A stretch of 64,000 nt of DNA from Sisyra terminalis (GCA_958496175.1 OY292276.1:60277080-60341079); one strand, 5' to 3'; shown: positions 31,250 through 46,032, counted from the stretch's first letter. Notes: generated by a model not told the origin, from the sequence alone. A program made the numbers and translations.

Positions 31250-34099
31250 TTATTTTTTACTACAAAGTAACGTTTGATAGATGTCAGTGCGGCGTTGATT
31301 AAACACTGGAATTTGTTGACGAACTTTGTCGCATTCTGTCAGATCTAAGGTAATAATAAAATATACAAATTATTAAAAAGCGATTTTTTTTTTAGATAGA
31401 ACCCTACCTATGTCGGCCACAACGATTTCATCACTTTCGTTGGCCACCCCGATTATTTTACCCCATGGATTGGTGATTTGTGAATGTCCCCACGCGATAT
31501 ATCCGGCTTCTTTGCTGCGTGCCGGACTGATAGCTGCCACGTAGACTTGCAAATCGGTGGCACGACCACGCTGAAGTAGCTCCCAGTGGAGCGGTCCCGT
31601 GGTCATGTTAAATGCACCGGGATAAATCAGTACTTCGCAGCCCATGTTGCGGTAGATTCGAGCCAATTCTTCGAAACGTAAATCGTAGCAAATGCCAAGT
31701 CCGACTTTACACTTGTCAATTTCGAATGTGCCGAGGGAGTTGCCGGGTGAAAGTACGTCCGATTCTTTGAATGTCACGCCGCCGGGAATGTCAATATCGA
31801 ATAAGTGCATCTGGAAACGTGGACATTTTTTATAATTCGTTTGGATGGTTTATTTCCTAGAGAAATGTGGGATGCAAATATTTTTCTTAGTTTTTGATTT
31901 GGAGAATATTTATGTTCGAAAAAATGAAAAGAGATTCGGAATCTATATTTCCAGGATTTTAGCTAGAACATGATGGGAGGATTTGATCTGGGGAATCGAT
32001 TTTTATTGTATGATACTTCTAATGTAAGAGATAATATTTGACTCGTTTATTTTGAAAGTGGCGTAAGTCCATTTCAACGATGGTCTATATGGTGATTCTT
32101 CTTCTTGTGACTAGGACAAAGTATGTTAATTATTTGGCTCATGTGTACTTTAGCACACCCACAATCTGGCAATCTTGCATTTTCAACTTTGTTTTTAATT
32201 TAATTCGCGAGTAAATCGGCCCATAATGAAAATTTAGCCACAAAAGAGAGAATTGCACCATATTAGAATTGAATTAACAAAAATATCGCGAATTAAATTA
32301 AAAACAAAGTCGAAAATGCAAAGTTGCCAGATTGTGGGTGTGCTAAAGTACACTTGAGCCAATTATTTAACTGCTAAGTTTTCAGAAATTAGTATCTTAT
32401 GTTCCTATGGTTAAAAATGATAATACTATAGGGATTTGTCTTGAAATGGACTTAACTCACTTTCAAAATAAACGGCGCATTTAATTTTTAGGATCAGATT
32501 TAAATTATTTTTACTTCAAATTATTACAATGAAAAAAAATCGTTCCTTGAAACTTAGTTTACCAAGCTTGTGGTATACTTCAAATATAAGGCATTGGTAT
32601 TTTAGAACTGTTTCCGGTAACTACGCCTTAAATTGTTTCCTTTTGTAAAAAATACTTTGAATATTTCACTTATTCTTCAATGATTTTTTGTTATCAACCT
32701 AGTTACAATACATCATTAAATTCCAATTATTCCTTTTCAATAGGGATAGTCTAATAAGAATAATCGATAGTTTAATAGGAATTTTCTTAGGCAAAACCCA
32801 AGGTTTGTAAATTACACAGGTTGCTCCATTAGAAAAAAAAAATGACGTCATACGAAGAATTTTGAAATTTAATCAGTCTGAAGATATGTACGAATTTCTT
32901 CTGGATACGTCACGTAGCCACCATGAGACCATCTGTGTATTTTATATACCTTGGGCAAAACCTTCTCTTCTTTGGCGAATCAATCTAGTGGAAATATTTT
33001 TCCGAGGAAAACTTTTCGGACAAATATTTACATATTTCCTCCAGATGTAAATTCGAATTTTGAAGGCTTTATATCAAAAACTAAGAAAAGTATTATCTTT
33101 TCCGGACTTTCCACTTATTTTGCTTAAGAATTGACGACATACTTTACGATATTTGGTCAAAAGTTGACCTTTGGGGCTCCAAACCGTGCACGTGTTGTAA
33201 AGAGCACCCGATTCAACGCATTCCGGGATAGTGCCTCCAATTAGGTAAATTTCGTTTTCCTTCGCAACTTTCGATAGTAGTTGACATGTTTTTCCATCGG
33301 GAACCGATTCAGCATATTCCTTGAAATATTCTAATAAAAAAAAAATCGATTTTTATTTTGCCTCTAGTTAAATGTATGAATGCAACGGTTTTCGTGGAGA
33401 TTAATTTATTTTTGGCGGATAAAATTGGCAAAAGGATAATATTAGTAGAAAAAGGACTTAAGGGTTCAGAATGAACCCTAATACATACAGAAATATGTAT
33501 ACAATGGATATTATTCGAAAGTCTTAGATATAATAAAGAATATTGAAAAACATGTTGAAGAAGAGTTTTGGAAAGTATTGAAATGGAAGGCCTAATTTAT
33601 ATTGACCAATATAACATAGGTGAAACAATTTTTCCTTTCTTCAAAGCTATATTCTGGATTCTGAAGATGTTTTTCGAGTTTACTTTGAAGAAATTTTGCC
33701 ATAACTAGTAAAATTATCTATATATATAGTTAATAAAGGTTTCAGATTAAGCGTCAATGTTGGGACCAACATGTACACAACATTGGCTTTTATATAGAAG
33801 CCGATAATAATTTCTCCAGGTGACCAAATTAATCCACATGAAAACCATAGCACCCCCGAAATTAATCAAATCAAATACTTGTGCCATAAGGGGAGTTAAA
33901 GCATTCGGGCAAAGCCACCACACTGGCCCCCTTTTCTTTCGCTTCTTTGATACGTTTTTCAGCCAATGCCAAATTTGCTGCCTTATCTTTACCAACAGAA
34001 AGTTGGCACAGTGCCAATTTAAAACCTTAAAAATAATTTACAAAATTAGTAAAAAAATAAATGTTGATATTATTCCCATAGCAAATTACCTCTTTTCAT
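31250..34099 (-). CDS. Nit2: omega-amidase NIT2 (nitrilase superfamily), 280 aa
   Basis: Hydrolyses alpha-ketoglutaramate and alpha-ketosuccinamate to the keto acids plus ammonia, as metabolite repair and glutamine transaminase salvage. Minus-strand exons: 34099-34090, 34025-33879, 33330-33143, 31810-31408 and 31344-31250; phases close and the total is 843 nt. The carbon-nitrogen hydrolase triad is visible: Glu44 in [13 protein letters not shown], Lys115 in [15 protein letters not shown] and Cys156 in [11 protein letters not shown]. Further Nit2 signatures are [20 protein letters not shown] and the end IRQQIPVF-like [16 protein letters not shown]. Human NIT2 is 276 aa. Exon 1 encodes only the first three residues; an in-frame ATG at 34111 would add four. 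Intron 3 (1332 bp) carries two MITEs. Confidence 0.93.
32045..32476. mobile_element. palindromic MITE in Nit2 intron 3
   Basis: CGTTTATTTTGAAAGTG near 32044 is mirrored by CACTTTCAAAATAAACG ending near 32476. Further inside, AAGTCCATTTCAA and TTGAAATGGACTT match, as do CACACCCACAATCTGGCAA and its complement near 32325-32345. A central GCGAATTAAATT/AATTTAATTCGC pair lies on either side of about 32245. No duplication was identified. Confidence 0.75.
32790..32962. mobile_element. hAT-type MITE, copy 2, with perfect 8-bp duplication
   Basis: The element spans 32798-32954 and is inverted relative to the copy at 18175-18332. The ends are CAAGGTTTGTAAATTACACA and, read inward, CCAAGGTATATAAAATACAC. 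The duplication GCAAAACC is exact at 32790-32797 and 32955-32962. It contains TGACGTCA at 32843-32850 and the shared [14 protein letters not shown] frame. Confidence 0.92.
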
Positions 34100-34326
34100 T
34101 GTATTACACATATAAAAACTGGAATTGGTTCAGTTGAATCTATGATATTTATAGTCGAGATAAAATGACATTGAAAGATACAAGTAATTTATGTAAACAT
34201 AGTTTTTATCGCGACAAATATGATAGTGGTATTTTCCACACAATTAGGTTAGGATTGAGGAAAACATAAATATAACCTTATTGATATACTTAATTACGTT
34301 TTATTAGAGTACTAAAGTAAAAATAG

Positions 34327-34923
34327 TTAGTTTTCATCACTTTCACTTTCGTCCAAAGTGAAATTGTTTTCGGTTTGCGTTTGTAAATTATCTGCGATAT
34401 CCAAATATCGGACGCTTATCTTCTTTTTACTAGGACACCCCACAATGGGACATCGCGGTTTTTGTTGTTGTTTTAAGATTTCCATGATTGTATCCCTGTC
34501 GTAGATATGACCACAAATTTTATTCTTAGCAACCTGTTTGATCGGTTGTTTGGTGAATGGATCTAAAGCTTCATTTGTATTTTCCGGTGTTTCATTGATT
34601 GTTCCGGCCAGAACTTTTTCGAATTGTTGCATAAACGGATGGTTGTCGTACTGATTGGGCTTGGGGATAGCTTTGATTTGTTGTACAAATGCTTGGCGTA
34701 GTTCCAGCTCGGAGTTTTCAGCCAGGGCTGCGTTGAGATTTCGAAAAATGGTTTTGGTATGATCGATTTCGTTTTGTAGATCGCAAAGTTGAGTCACTTG
34801 GTGGCGTAATACGTTGATCGATTGTTTTGACTCGGGGGCGTAGCGCTTCACGTTGGATACGACCTTTTGGATGATTTCGTTGGTGGATGAAATTGTATTC
34901 AGAAATTCGGTTTCGGTACTCAT
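34327..34923 (-). CDS. E3 SUMO-protein ligase NSE2/MMS21 (SMC5/6 complex), 198 aa
   Basis: SUMO ligase subunit of the SMC5/6 complex, acting in DNA repair and at stalled replication forks. It is a single coding exon. The N-terminal ~115 residues are helical and would pack on the SMC5 coiled coil. An SP-RING follows at 121-174: DPFTKQPIKQVAKNKICGHI then RCPIVGCPSKK. The zinc ligands Cys137, His139, Cys158 and Cys163 are visible. The C-terminus is acidic (DESESDEN). I chose the ATG at 34923 because it follows a TTTCTTTGTAG acceptor-like site. The in-frame upstream ATG at 34983 and the frame extending to 35013 look like 5' UTR or intron. Drosophila has two paralogues (quijote and cervantes); which one this matches cannot be told. 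Nit2 lies 228 bp downstream in the same direction. Confidence 0.9.
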   Translation of the reverse strand: MSTETEFLNTISSTNEIIQKVVSNVKRYAPESKQSINVLRHQVTQLCDLQNEIDHTKTIFRNLNAALAENSELELRQAFVQQIKAIPKPNQYDNHPFMQQFEKVLAGTINETPENTNEALDPFTKQPIKQVAKNKICGHIYDRDTIMEILKQQQKPRCPIVGCPSKKKISVRYLDIADNLQTQTENNFTLDESESDEN

Positions 34924-35283
34924 TTCTACAAAGAAATTAATTGATTCATTGAGACGAACGAAAAGTAAATATTTTGGATACATTACTTCTTGTAATTTAA
35001 TAGAAATTAACACTAAAAAAACGTTTTTTTTTTTAAATTTATTACACGTGATGATGGGATTCCACGAACATTTGAAAGATTTGAAAATAACCCGGGGAAA
35101 CCATCGATAACTTATAGAATTGTATCGAATTTTTTTGCTTCAATCCTTAACGATTGGTAATAAAGCCGAATGAAACAAGAACACGCATGTCAACAATTGG
35201 TGTTCCATTAAATTTTTTGAAATTGACTTTAAACTATTTTTTCCGATTTCTCTAAGGGATATTTCACTTAAATTACTGCAAAA
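34924..35283. promoter_or_regulatory. divergent promoter region of NSE2 (-) and Pfdn1 (+)
   Basis: Only 360 bp separate the two start codons, so the genes probably share a bidirectional promoter. No TATA box or specific motif can be assigned with confidence. Confidence 0.5.
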
Positions 35284-38200
35284 ATGGCCAAAACTGTTGA
35301 TCTGGAACTAAAGAAAGTACGTATCACTAAAATTTTAATCCACCTTGAGTTTTCCTTTGCAACATAACCTCGACTAAAAATGAAATTTTCATTCGTACAA
35401 TTTAAGCTGTAAATTTAAAACAGAAACATGACTTGAAAGCTTAAAATGTATTTTTTAAACTCAATTATCAGTAAGCCCAGTGGGTTTGGTATGAATTTGA
35501 TACTTAAATCATTAAAATTTTATGGGCATTAGTCAGATGGTTCATCTTTTGTTTTTTCTAGGCCTTCGCCGAGCTCCAGAAGAAGATGGTGGAGACGTCG
35601 CAAAAGCTCCGATTATCCGACATGCAAATTGAAAGCTTAAAGCGAAGTAAACAACACGCGGAAATTACAGAGAGGTATTTTGTTTTGTAGCTAAAAATGA
35701 AAATTTATCAATTTTTTTCCATTTTCCGATTCGAACAATTCTTTTATAATTTCCACGACTGATGGTTGGTTTCCGGAAAGATATATCCATCCCGTAATAC
35801 TTGAAGACCTCAAAACACCTGGGTTAATGACTGCAGAATATCCCATTGATCCTTGGACCACTACCGGCCTTCGTAGATTCTTTCCATTCTCCAGCTTTAT
35901 TTTACGAATCTCCTCAATATCCCTCTGTATTTTATTCTGACAATCAAAACTGAGAATCTGGAGAAAAAAATGAAAGCCATTGGTTGATTTAAAAGCCCCA
36001 AAACCGTAGCCCAAAGAGAGGATAGTAAAACAATGGTTTACCGCAAAATGTCAATGATCTTCTTGAAAAAAATACCATTAACTATGGCAATATGCTCAGT
36101 AAATTGATGTAAACTACGTTTTATGGAAAATTTCACTAAATCTTATCAAGTATACTTTTAAATTGAACTCTAGCCGAATTCTTGCAACTCCAGTTCTAGC
36201 TCCGGTTTAAAGCTTATAACTTATACGTATTCAACGTAAATACAGTTTTATGAGAGATTAAGATTGCTTTTTTAGTAATCCATGCATTGGATTCACCATA
36301 AGATTGGTCTTACCGACGGCAGTTTAAGTTTTAATGGCTATAACTCTAGGTCTGGTTCCACTGAAACCAATATTGTGGACGCTTTAAAATCTTTCGGATG
36401 AAAATCGTAGCTAAAGTTGAATTTAAGTTACTGGCATGAATTGGAGACCAAAATCGGAGTCATAAATCCGGAAGATTATCAAGAAACTGAAGCTAAAATA
36501 TTGATTTTAGTGGAACCAGATTTGGAGTCAATAATTAAGCGAAATGACCGAAGAAATAAACTCAAACTCATAATTTACAAATCTGCGATCATGGCGACAG
36601 ATCAATGTCCACAGGTTGCGACCGAAAAATTACAAAGGGCCTTCAACGATCTGGAACCATGGCTTTATAAATGGCAAATAAAAGTCAGTGAAGCCAAATC
36701 TGTTCATGTGACATTCACTAGGTACTCGGTGAGATACCTGTCCACCGGTATATCTCAACAACCATCAGGTGCCGCAGGTGACGGAAGTCAAGTATCTCGG
36801 AATGCACTTGGACCAGCACGGAGACCAGCTTAAAGCCAAATGCCGTCAACTGCAGTAGCTGATTGGTTGGAGGTCGCAAATGTCCCTGGACAATTAACTG
36901 CTGATATACAAAGTAATTCTGAGGGCAGCCTGGACCTATGGCATCCAACTGTGGGGAACAATTAGCAACTCCAATGTGGATATCATCCAGCGTTTTCAAT
37001 CTAAGACACTCAGGCTCATTATCACTAACCACGATATACATAAAGACCTGAAGGTGGCCACCGTGAGAGAAAAGATCGCCAGATTCAGCCAAAAAATATC
37101 AACAAAGACTGGAAGACCATGTCAATCTGGAATTGTCTCACAGGGAATAAGTTCAAGAAACCGATTTGACTCAATATAGCGTCAATATGGAGCGTGGACG
37201 TAGATCAAATTTGCTCATTGTCCAGGGATAGATTGCAAATACACGAAAACAGGGAAAAAAATTTACAATAATTCAAACCAAATTTGGGCGTAAACATTAA
37301 CTCCGGAGCCAGACTTGAAGTTTCAGTTCAAAAAAATAAATAATATAGTTCTGCTAGCTCTGCTATGGAGCTGGAGCCTGCGTTATTGGCAGAATGAAAG
37401 TAAAATCTGATTTGTTAAATTTATTAATTCGGAATTATGAATGGTATTTTTTTTAAGGAAATCATTGAAATTTTCAGGAACAGCATTGCAATGCCCTTTC
37501 TCTGATACTCGTGAATAATTTCAACGCTTATCTATATTGTAAATAACATCCAGTGGGCAATTATAACAGTCCAACATTCGAAGTAAATCGAAACACCAAA
37601 TTACCAATTTTCCATTGCCAATTTATACTTCGTGAAAAAAGAATCGCCAGGATTAGATGGCAAAGAATTAGATATCCTTTAGATAGATAATCAATTGATT
37701 AAATATCTTAAATCCCTTGCTATCAGAGGTAACTCCTCCAGGTGTGCTACTAAAAAAATATTAAAATATCTCAGTGTTTTTGCTCTTATCCGCCATGAAG
37801 ATGGTACTTGGGCAAAAAGATATAGCAAAATCTTTCACTTCACAAAATTTTACAAAATATTCAATCTTCACTTCCCCTAGAACTTATGGCTTAAGAATTT
37901 CGTCCCTCCGAAGTAAAATTTTTAATAAATCCCTCTTAAAAACGATTTTATAACCACAAGCCAATAGTCTACATTACCACTATATATAACGTAATTCTTT
38001 GTACTACATATTTCCCAATCCAATGGAAATACTCCATTGTAATTGGTATCCCAAAACCCACTGAACCAGCTATAGATCCACCATCCTAGACCCATAAGTT
38101 TACTTCATCTATTTTCCAAAGATTTGAACGACTATTTTTTAAAATAATCAACGACCTTATTATCAAGGGGTGCCAAAAATTAATGGTAAAAATAAATGCA

Positions 38201-39526
38201 TCAATGTAACATTTACCTTAAAATAGACAACTATGTCCACCACTAGGATATGAAAATTAACTTTTACCAATATCCATAGAAGTTCGCTATCTAGGATTTT
38301 ATCAATCTTTCATAAATCTACCGAATAAATTAATTAACAAAACCTTCCAAAGCGTAGCTAAGTTATGTCTTTTATTTCCGAATTGATTTCCGATAGATTT
38401 ATTAGATTCCATAATTAATTATTCTCTCATTTTAATCACAGAAGTTGAAATTCTTTTCTTTACTCAATACCCGAAAAATTCTCCAGGTGGCCTAGAAACC
38501 ACCGTCCAAATTTCTAGAGAGTACCAGTGCTATTTGGAGTCTCTAATCAGGATATCAATATGTTTTATTTGATCCTGAAATTGTTCCCCAATTCACGAGT
38601 TTCTTATTTTTATATATATATATTTTTTTTTTATTAAAAATATTTATTGTGTTCTGTATTTATAATACTTTACAATATATTTCATACATTAAAATTCGCC
38701 ATCGGAGTGAAACTCGTCGACGAAGCGGTGCACCTTTGTGAAAGAAACCAGCTAGCGCTGGCACTTTCCCTGTTATTTTATTTGAACTTTAATCCGGGTC
38801 CGGTAAGAGGTTCCACCTTCTTTTTAGACGGCGTGGAGGGTTTTTAGGGTGAGCATTTGTTGAGAGGGCTTGTGGTTGTGGGTTTGGGTGACCGTGAAAT
38901 TTGGTAAACTGGTCTTGAATAAAATTTGGGACAAAAGGAATTTTTAGGTCGTTGTGGATAGTGCGGTTATTTACGGTAATAAGGAGCATTCAGGATGTGA
39001 CGAAGGACTTTAGATTGAAATGATTGGATAAGTTGAATATTGGGTCCCAATAGTCTTCGTAGTAGACCGTATCTTTTGTTTAGTTCTTGTCGTTTTTGTT
39101 TAACGTGGGGTTTCCAATTTAAATGTTCGTCTAGGTACATTCCTAAGTATTTTACTACCGGGAATTTTTATATATAGAGATTGCAAATAAAATTTAACTA
39201 AATAAAATTCATATGGTAATTTTTTTTTTTTTGGTTTTAGAGAAATATCGTCCCTCAAACCGGAAACTCGAACGTTCGAATCGGTGGGTCGAATGTTTTT
39301 GCTTACGGAAATTGGCACGGTGCAGGACAATCTTAAAAAACGCCAGTTGGGGGCACAAGCAAAAATCACTTCGATCGAGGTTTAAATCAAATAATTTATT
39401 AAAACATAAAAATAAACAAATTAAATTTTAATTTTTTAGCAAAACAAAACGTATTTGGAACGAAATTTAAAGGAGTCTGAAAACAATTTACGCGAAATGG
39501 TGGCACAGAGGAAAGAAGCTGCTTAG
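35284..39526 (+). CDS. Pfdn1: prefoldin subunit 1
   Basis: Beta-type subunit of the hexameric prefoldin chaperone that hands unfolded actin and tubulin to the CCT chaperonin. Exons: 35284-35316, 35562-35674, 39241-39379 and 39440-39526; phases close to 123 aa (human 122). The protein starts MAKTVDLELKK and forms the N-terminal helix AFAELQKKMVETSQKLRLSD. The beta hairpin region contains TFESVGRMFLL, the most diagnostic segment. It ends with the C-terminal helix TYLERNLKESENNLREMVAQ. This coiled-coil/hairpin/coiled-coil layout is complete. Intron 2 (3566 bp) contains at least three non-LTR retrotransposon fragments. Confidence 0.93.
36588..37290 (+). pseudogene. Jockey-type RT fragment in Pfdn1 intron 2
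   Basis: Translation reads ATDQCPQVATEKLQRAFNDL, EPWLYKWQIKVSEAKSVHVT, then, after frameshifts, a VTEVKYLGMHLDQHGDQLKA-like segment. It continues LLIYKVILRAAWTYGIQLWG, NSNVDIIQRFQSKTLRLII and HDIHKDLKVATVREKI. The region lies just downstream of where the RT catalytic motif would be. The fragment is broken by frameshifts and lacks the N-terminal half. Confidence 0.85.
37620..38560 (+). pseudogene. heavily decayed non-LTR reverse transcriptase remnant
   Basis: Recognisable scraps in shifting frames are KKESPGLDGKEL near 37635 (the KSPGxDG motif) and PISLL followed by SIFQRFERLFFKIIND near 38080-38155 (the SLLPxLSKxFERL block). Further on, IEVRYLGFYQSFINLPNKLI lies near 38275-38335. Order and spacing fit an RT domain on the + strand, but coding capacity is gone. 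Confidence 0.6.
38789..39170 (-). pseudogene. Jockey-type RT C-terminal fragment, minus strand
   Basis: Minus-strand translation from 39170 reads PVVKYLGMYLDEHLNWKPHV, KQKRQELNKRYGLLRRLLG, PNIQLIQSFQSKVLRHILNA. After one stop/frameshift it continues NNRTIHNDLKIPFV...PPRRLKRRWNLLPD. This is the typical end of Jockey ORF2. It lies immediately upstream of Pfdn1 exon 3 in antisense orientation. Confidence 0.85.
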
Positions 39527-39907
39527 TTTACACATGAAAAAAAATATTTATTTTTATTTTCATAATCCGTTTTTTTCTTTTTCGTAATGCCTAAATTAAA
39601 TACTTATAAAATAAATTAATCAATTTATATAACGCAATTCTCGACTAAGTTTAAATTTCCCTCGTCCGGTTGTGGTGTATGGAGCGTGTGCGCATGCGTC
39701 GTTGGCACTTCTCCATATTAAAAAATTGACGTGTCAAGAAGCACATTTCACTTGGTTGACGTTGGTCGACGTGTCCATACGTTCGTGTAGATATCGGTCG
39801 ATCAAACTATTCAATTACATTCATTAAATTGATTTTCCAGCGTTGGTCTATCAATTATACGCACACACACACACACGAGACATTTGTTTCGATAAACACA
39901 AATTACA
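39527..39907. promoter_or_regulatory. Pfdn1 3' UTR and SERP1 promoter region
   Basis: 381 bp between Pfdn1 and SERP1. AATAAA occurs near 39610, a candidate Pfdn1 poly(A) signal. Repeated GTTGACGT/GTCGACGT motifs lie near 39753-39773 and a (CA)n run lies near 39862-39875 before the SERP1 ATG. Confidence 0.4.
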
Positions 39908-42078
<2,171 letters not shown>

Positions 42079-42416
42079 AAATCAACCCCACCTGCCACTC
42101 TACTCTGTCCCATCATCCCGGAACATTCCAACACATACAATGTCTATCTAACGATTATTATAATTATTATTATTATTTCACAAAACTCACAATGGAAATT
42201 TTCAAAAATTATATTACATATTAATTTTTAGTCAACATAATGAGCATCCCGATCAGCCAGTAACAGGCCAAAATGTATATAAAAAACTAAATCAAGTGAA
42301 ACAATTTCTTCATTCACACTAAAATGGCTCTCAATTTTTAACAATTTGTACAATAATTATATTAGTTGATCTTTTCGACAAGAATTTGTCTCATAATTTT
42401 TTCGATTTTGTAATTG

Positions 42417-42451
42417 AATAAAAGAAAATATTATATGTAAATTGATTTATT
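42417..42451. terminator. opposed poly(A) signals of SERP1 (+) and WDR3 (-)
   Basis: AATAAA for SERP1 is at 42417-42422 on the + strand. AATAAA for WDR3 is at 42451-42446 on the minus strand. The 3' UTRs of the convergent genes must therefore abut or overlap. Confidence 0.6.
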
Positions 42452-42470
42452 AACAAGAAAAAATGCAGTT

Positions 42471-45400
42471 TTATACACTAAGGGTGATCAATGCTCGTTT
42501 TCGTTTCTCTCTTTGTTTACGTTTCTTTTGCGATTGATTTAATTCAAGGGTGGCACTACGGAACATTTGTACACCCTCGCTGATTTCAATTTCGCGTTGT
42601 AAAAATTGTAACCCATAGAAATTAAATCCGATCATATCCTGGAAGAAAACAAGACGTAAGAAGATGAGGAAATACAAGAATTTTATTCCATACCATTAAT
42701 TGTTTGGATTTGGTTTGAATATTGAGTTCAAGTAGCTTCAATGTGGCCAGCATATTTGTGCTGGCCTGAAGTGGTTTTGAATGAATTCGCAATAGGAACG
42801 TTATAACTTTGGCGATTAGTTCAATATTGTCGCCTTGAGCAGCCAATCGAGGTAAATATTGAAGCAAATCACAAACGCTTGTAAACGGAAGCAAAAGAAG
42901 CGCCTCTTCTAGATCACTAAAAAAATTTTGGGAAAAAGTAAATTCAAAAATTCCAATTATTGCTTGGTATTGTTATACCTAGATCGAATTCTTTTAAAAG
43001 TTTCCAATACAAATTCATCGGAAGTTTTCACTTCGTATGCTTGCATTAACGGTGGTAGCGGCGGCAATGGAATTTGTCGACTCGAATTTTCCACCTCAAT
43101 TTTATGCTCATTCAATAGCACATTATATGCGCTATTAACTTCCAAACATTCCAAAATTAATTCCGCCTAGAACCAAGGAAAAAATTAGATTTAAAAAAAA
43201 ATTAACCACATAGACTTACAGCTTTTTCTGAACCGATAGTTTTTTTCGTTGGTAAAACCACTAGGCCTTTGCCCGGCACTATTGTGTCCTCTCCCGTAGC
43301 CAATTCCTCCATCGTTTCCAATTCATTCTCCAAATTATCTTCGAGAACCAAAATTTCTTCGCTGCGCTCCCACAAACGTAGCACTTGATCGGAACCGCTG
43401 GTCAAAACGTGCTTCCCGATTGGACTAATCGCTAGAGCCCATGTTTCACCAATATGTCCCTAAAATATTATCCTTTTAGCTTAGAAGTTTTTCCAAAAAA
43501 AAATATGATTCCAGAACCAAATTTTTCTTAATAGTTTTGGTTCTGAAATCTTCACGAAAACATACCGAAAGTGTCAAAATTTTATCGTACGAATCCGCAT
43601 CCCACTGTTTAACTTTCCCGTCGCGACTACACGTGAAAAATTGATGCGTATTTGGCACAAATTGCAGTCCAGTAATTGAATCATCATGTGCAAACAATGA
43701 CTTATGACAATCTCCGAAATCTAAGCCCCAAATTTTCACATTTCGATCAGCCGAACCTGTTGCAATTAGTGTGGAATCCGACGAAATATCCATACAAAGC
43801 ACCGGTAATTTATGGCCGTAAAGTGATAAATAAAACTAAAAAAAAAGAGTAAATTAATTAAAAATTCCACTAATACTTTTCGGAAAAGTTTTACCTTAAA
43901 TGTATCAACAAAAAATAATTTCACCGTCGAATCTAAAAGAGCGACGGCAATATATTTGCCATTGGGTGATAATTTAACACATAAAACATTTTCCTCCAAC
44001 TTTAACGTTCGTGTATGTAACAACGATAAAACTTTCGAATTACTTCCATTCTTTTCATCTATCACCGATTCAAAGTCCCAAAATTTAACGGTATTATCAC
44101 CTCCACCGGTTACACATCCTCGCTAAAAAAATTGCATTAAAAATTTTATATCAAAAAAAAAAATCGGGAAAAAAACCTTATTAGGGGTGATACAAATTGA
44201 CCATAGTTCTTGTTTATGGGCCGGAATCGTTTCAATAACTTCCCCCACAGAAATATCAATAATCACCAAACTTCCATCTTTAAGTCCGGCCAGGACATAT
44301 CGATCTATAGGACTAAAACATAATGTGACCACGTAACCGGTTTCGATGGTGCGTAGGCAAATTTGCGAGGATTTATTCCAAATTTTTACACTATCACCGC
44401 TGCCGGTGACCATTACAAGACCGTCATAGCTAAAATTGACCGCCCGAATTTCGCTGTGGTGGCCGTGATGCATCAAACTTCGCAAACATTTCGGTTCACA
44501 ATGCGCTTCCGTCGTTAACGAATACAATTCAACGACATTTTTTGCCAGGCCTACGGCCACACGAAATTCACCTCCAACGCCCAGTATTAAGTCGAGCGAT
44601 TTTGGTTTTTGGCTTAATTTTATTGTAGACAATCGGCGAATTTCGTCTTTCAGTGATAAGGGTAACTCCTCGACGTTGGTCGACCCTTCGTTTAGTTCGG
44701 GAGTTTCTTGCCTAAAATTATATCCATTAAATTGGTTTAATTCTTTAGAAAACTTACTCCAGGAGTTGGCGACTTGGGTAATTATGAATTAAGTCGATTT
44801 TTTTTAATTATTTATCGAGCCGCATGCGGCTCCCAAACCACAAATTTTCAATCAAATCCAATTAATTAACCCTTACATTTTTTTTCGAGCCTTTTTCTGT
44901 CGTTTTTTCAATCGATTTTTAGCCTCCTCTTCGGTACAAAATAGAAAGAGTTCGAGTTGATTATCGGTGCCGTGGCACCCTAAAATTGATCCACTTAAAT
45001 CGCTCTGCATAGTAACAACTCGGCCACGTCCTCCACGTAAAATTGAACCAATATATTTAACGTGAATCGGATACTAAAATCAAACATTAAAGTCTCATTG
45101 GAATCAACTTTTTAACATTTCCTATACATTATCATCGTTAATTGGATCTTCATCATTGACAAAAAGCTCGGCTTCGGGAGTAATTGGGGCATCGTCTTTT
45201 AAACCAATATTCCAAACTCGAATTTCAGCATCGGTACAACCAGTAGCCAAATATTTCTCGTTTTTCATCAAAACCATTCCCCAAATCTATCAAAAAAATC
45301 GATTAGAACCATAAACATTTTAAAATTATTCGAGGACATACTTCACTTTTGTGTCCTACTAGGGTTTTGAAGCAATGTTTCGTGTCCAAGTCCCAAAATT

Positions 45401-46032
45401 TAACGAAAGTATCTTTCGAGGCTGACAAAAGTATATTATGGTTGGACATAAAAATTAGTTGATTAACTGGTCCTTTGTGACCCGACAGGCGACAAAAACC
45501 CGCGTCTGCGACTATGTCCCAAACTATTACATCATTGTCCTAAAAAAAAGGCAATAGATTTAAACCGAAGACGATTTATTTGCTTTTAATTACTTTAGCG
45601 CCTGATGCAAGTTTAAGACCGGTTTGGTCGAATGCCAGACATGTAACTTGGCTGCGATGGCCTGCAAAAGTGTTGGTAAGTTCGCCAGATTCCAAATCGA
45701 AAATTTTTACAATCCCATCAGCGTATCCAGCGGCTAGGTGCTGCTTGTTGGGGCTGGCCCGGATATAGGTGACTTCGGAAGTTTCTCCAGGTAGTACAAT
45801 CGCCTGAAATGTTAGTTAATTGTTGTAAGATTATAGTTTAATGCTTGTTTTACGGAATTACCCGTTCGCCTATTCGTAAATCCCATATTATGATATGCTC
45901 GGCGGCTCCGACCGCAACAAAGCGCCCTTCTTGGAATTTTAGCACAACAAATGCTACATTACAATTAGCGTTGGCTATTATGTTAAACGATCCGGCCGGA
46001 ACGTATCGTAAATATTGTTTAGTTAATCCCAT
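42471..46032 (-). CDS. Wdr3: WD repeat protein 3 / UTP12 (small-subunit processome)
   Basis: Nucleolar UTP-B subunit needed for early 18S rRNA processing. Twelve minus-strand exons: 46032-45862, 45803-45594, 45539-45342, 45286-45128, 45073-44877, 44711-44177, 44122-43895, 43835-43566, 43459-43220, 43166-42979, 42916-42694 and 42638-42471. They close in phase to 928 aa (human 943). The protein opens [11 protein letters not shown], diagnostic of WDR3. Two WD40 propellers follow; [20 protein letters not shown] and LFAHDD are almost family-invariant. Then come an acidic Glu-rich linker, the UTP12 helical domain (FLLRIHSKP) and a basic tail [17 protein letters not shown] 15-nt microexon at 44772-44758 (donor GTAAGT, acceptor CAAG) could be inserted in frame between exons 5 and 6. 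Confidence 0.94.

Noticed and set aside
34983..35013. Upstream in-frame starts for NSE2
   Set aside because: The extra N-terminus would be hydrophobic and unlike the family; an acceptor-like TTTGTAG just before 34923 suggests that stretch is untranslated or intronic.
35691..36014. 107-codon minus-strand frame in Pfdn1 intron 2
   Set aside because: Starts with TTG, has no recognised motif, and lies among retrotransposon debris; perhaps a fragment of an element, not supported as a gene.
42957..43170. + strand frame with Gly/Ser-rich stretch opposite WDR3
   Set aside because: Shadow of a WDR3 exon encoding [19 protein letters not shown].
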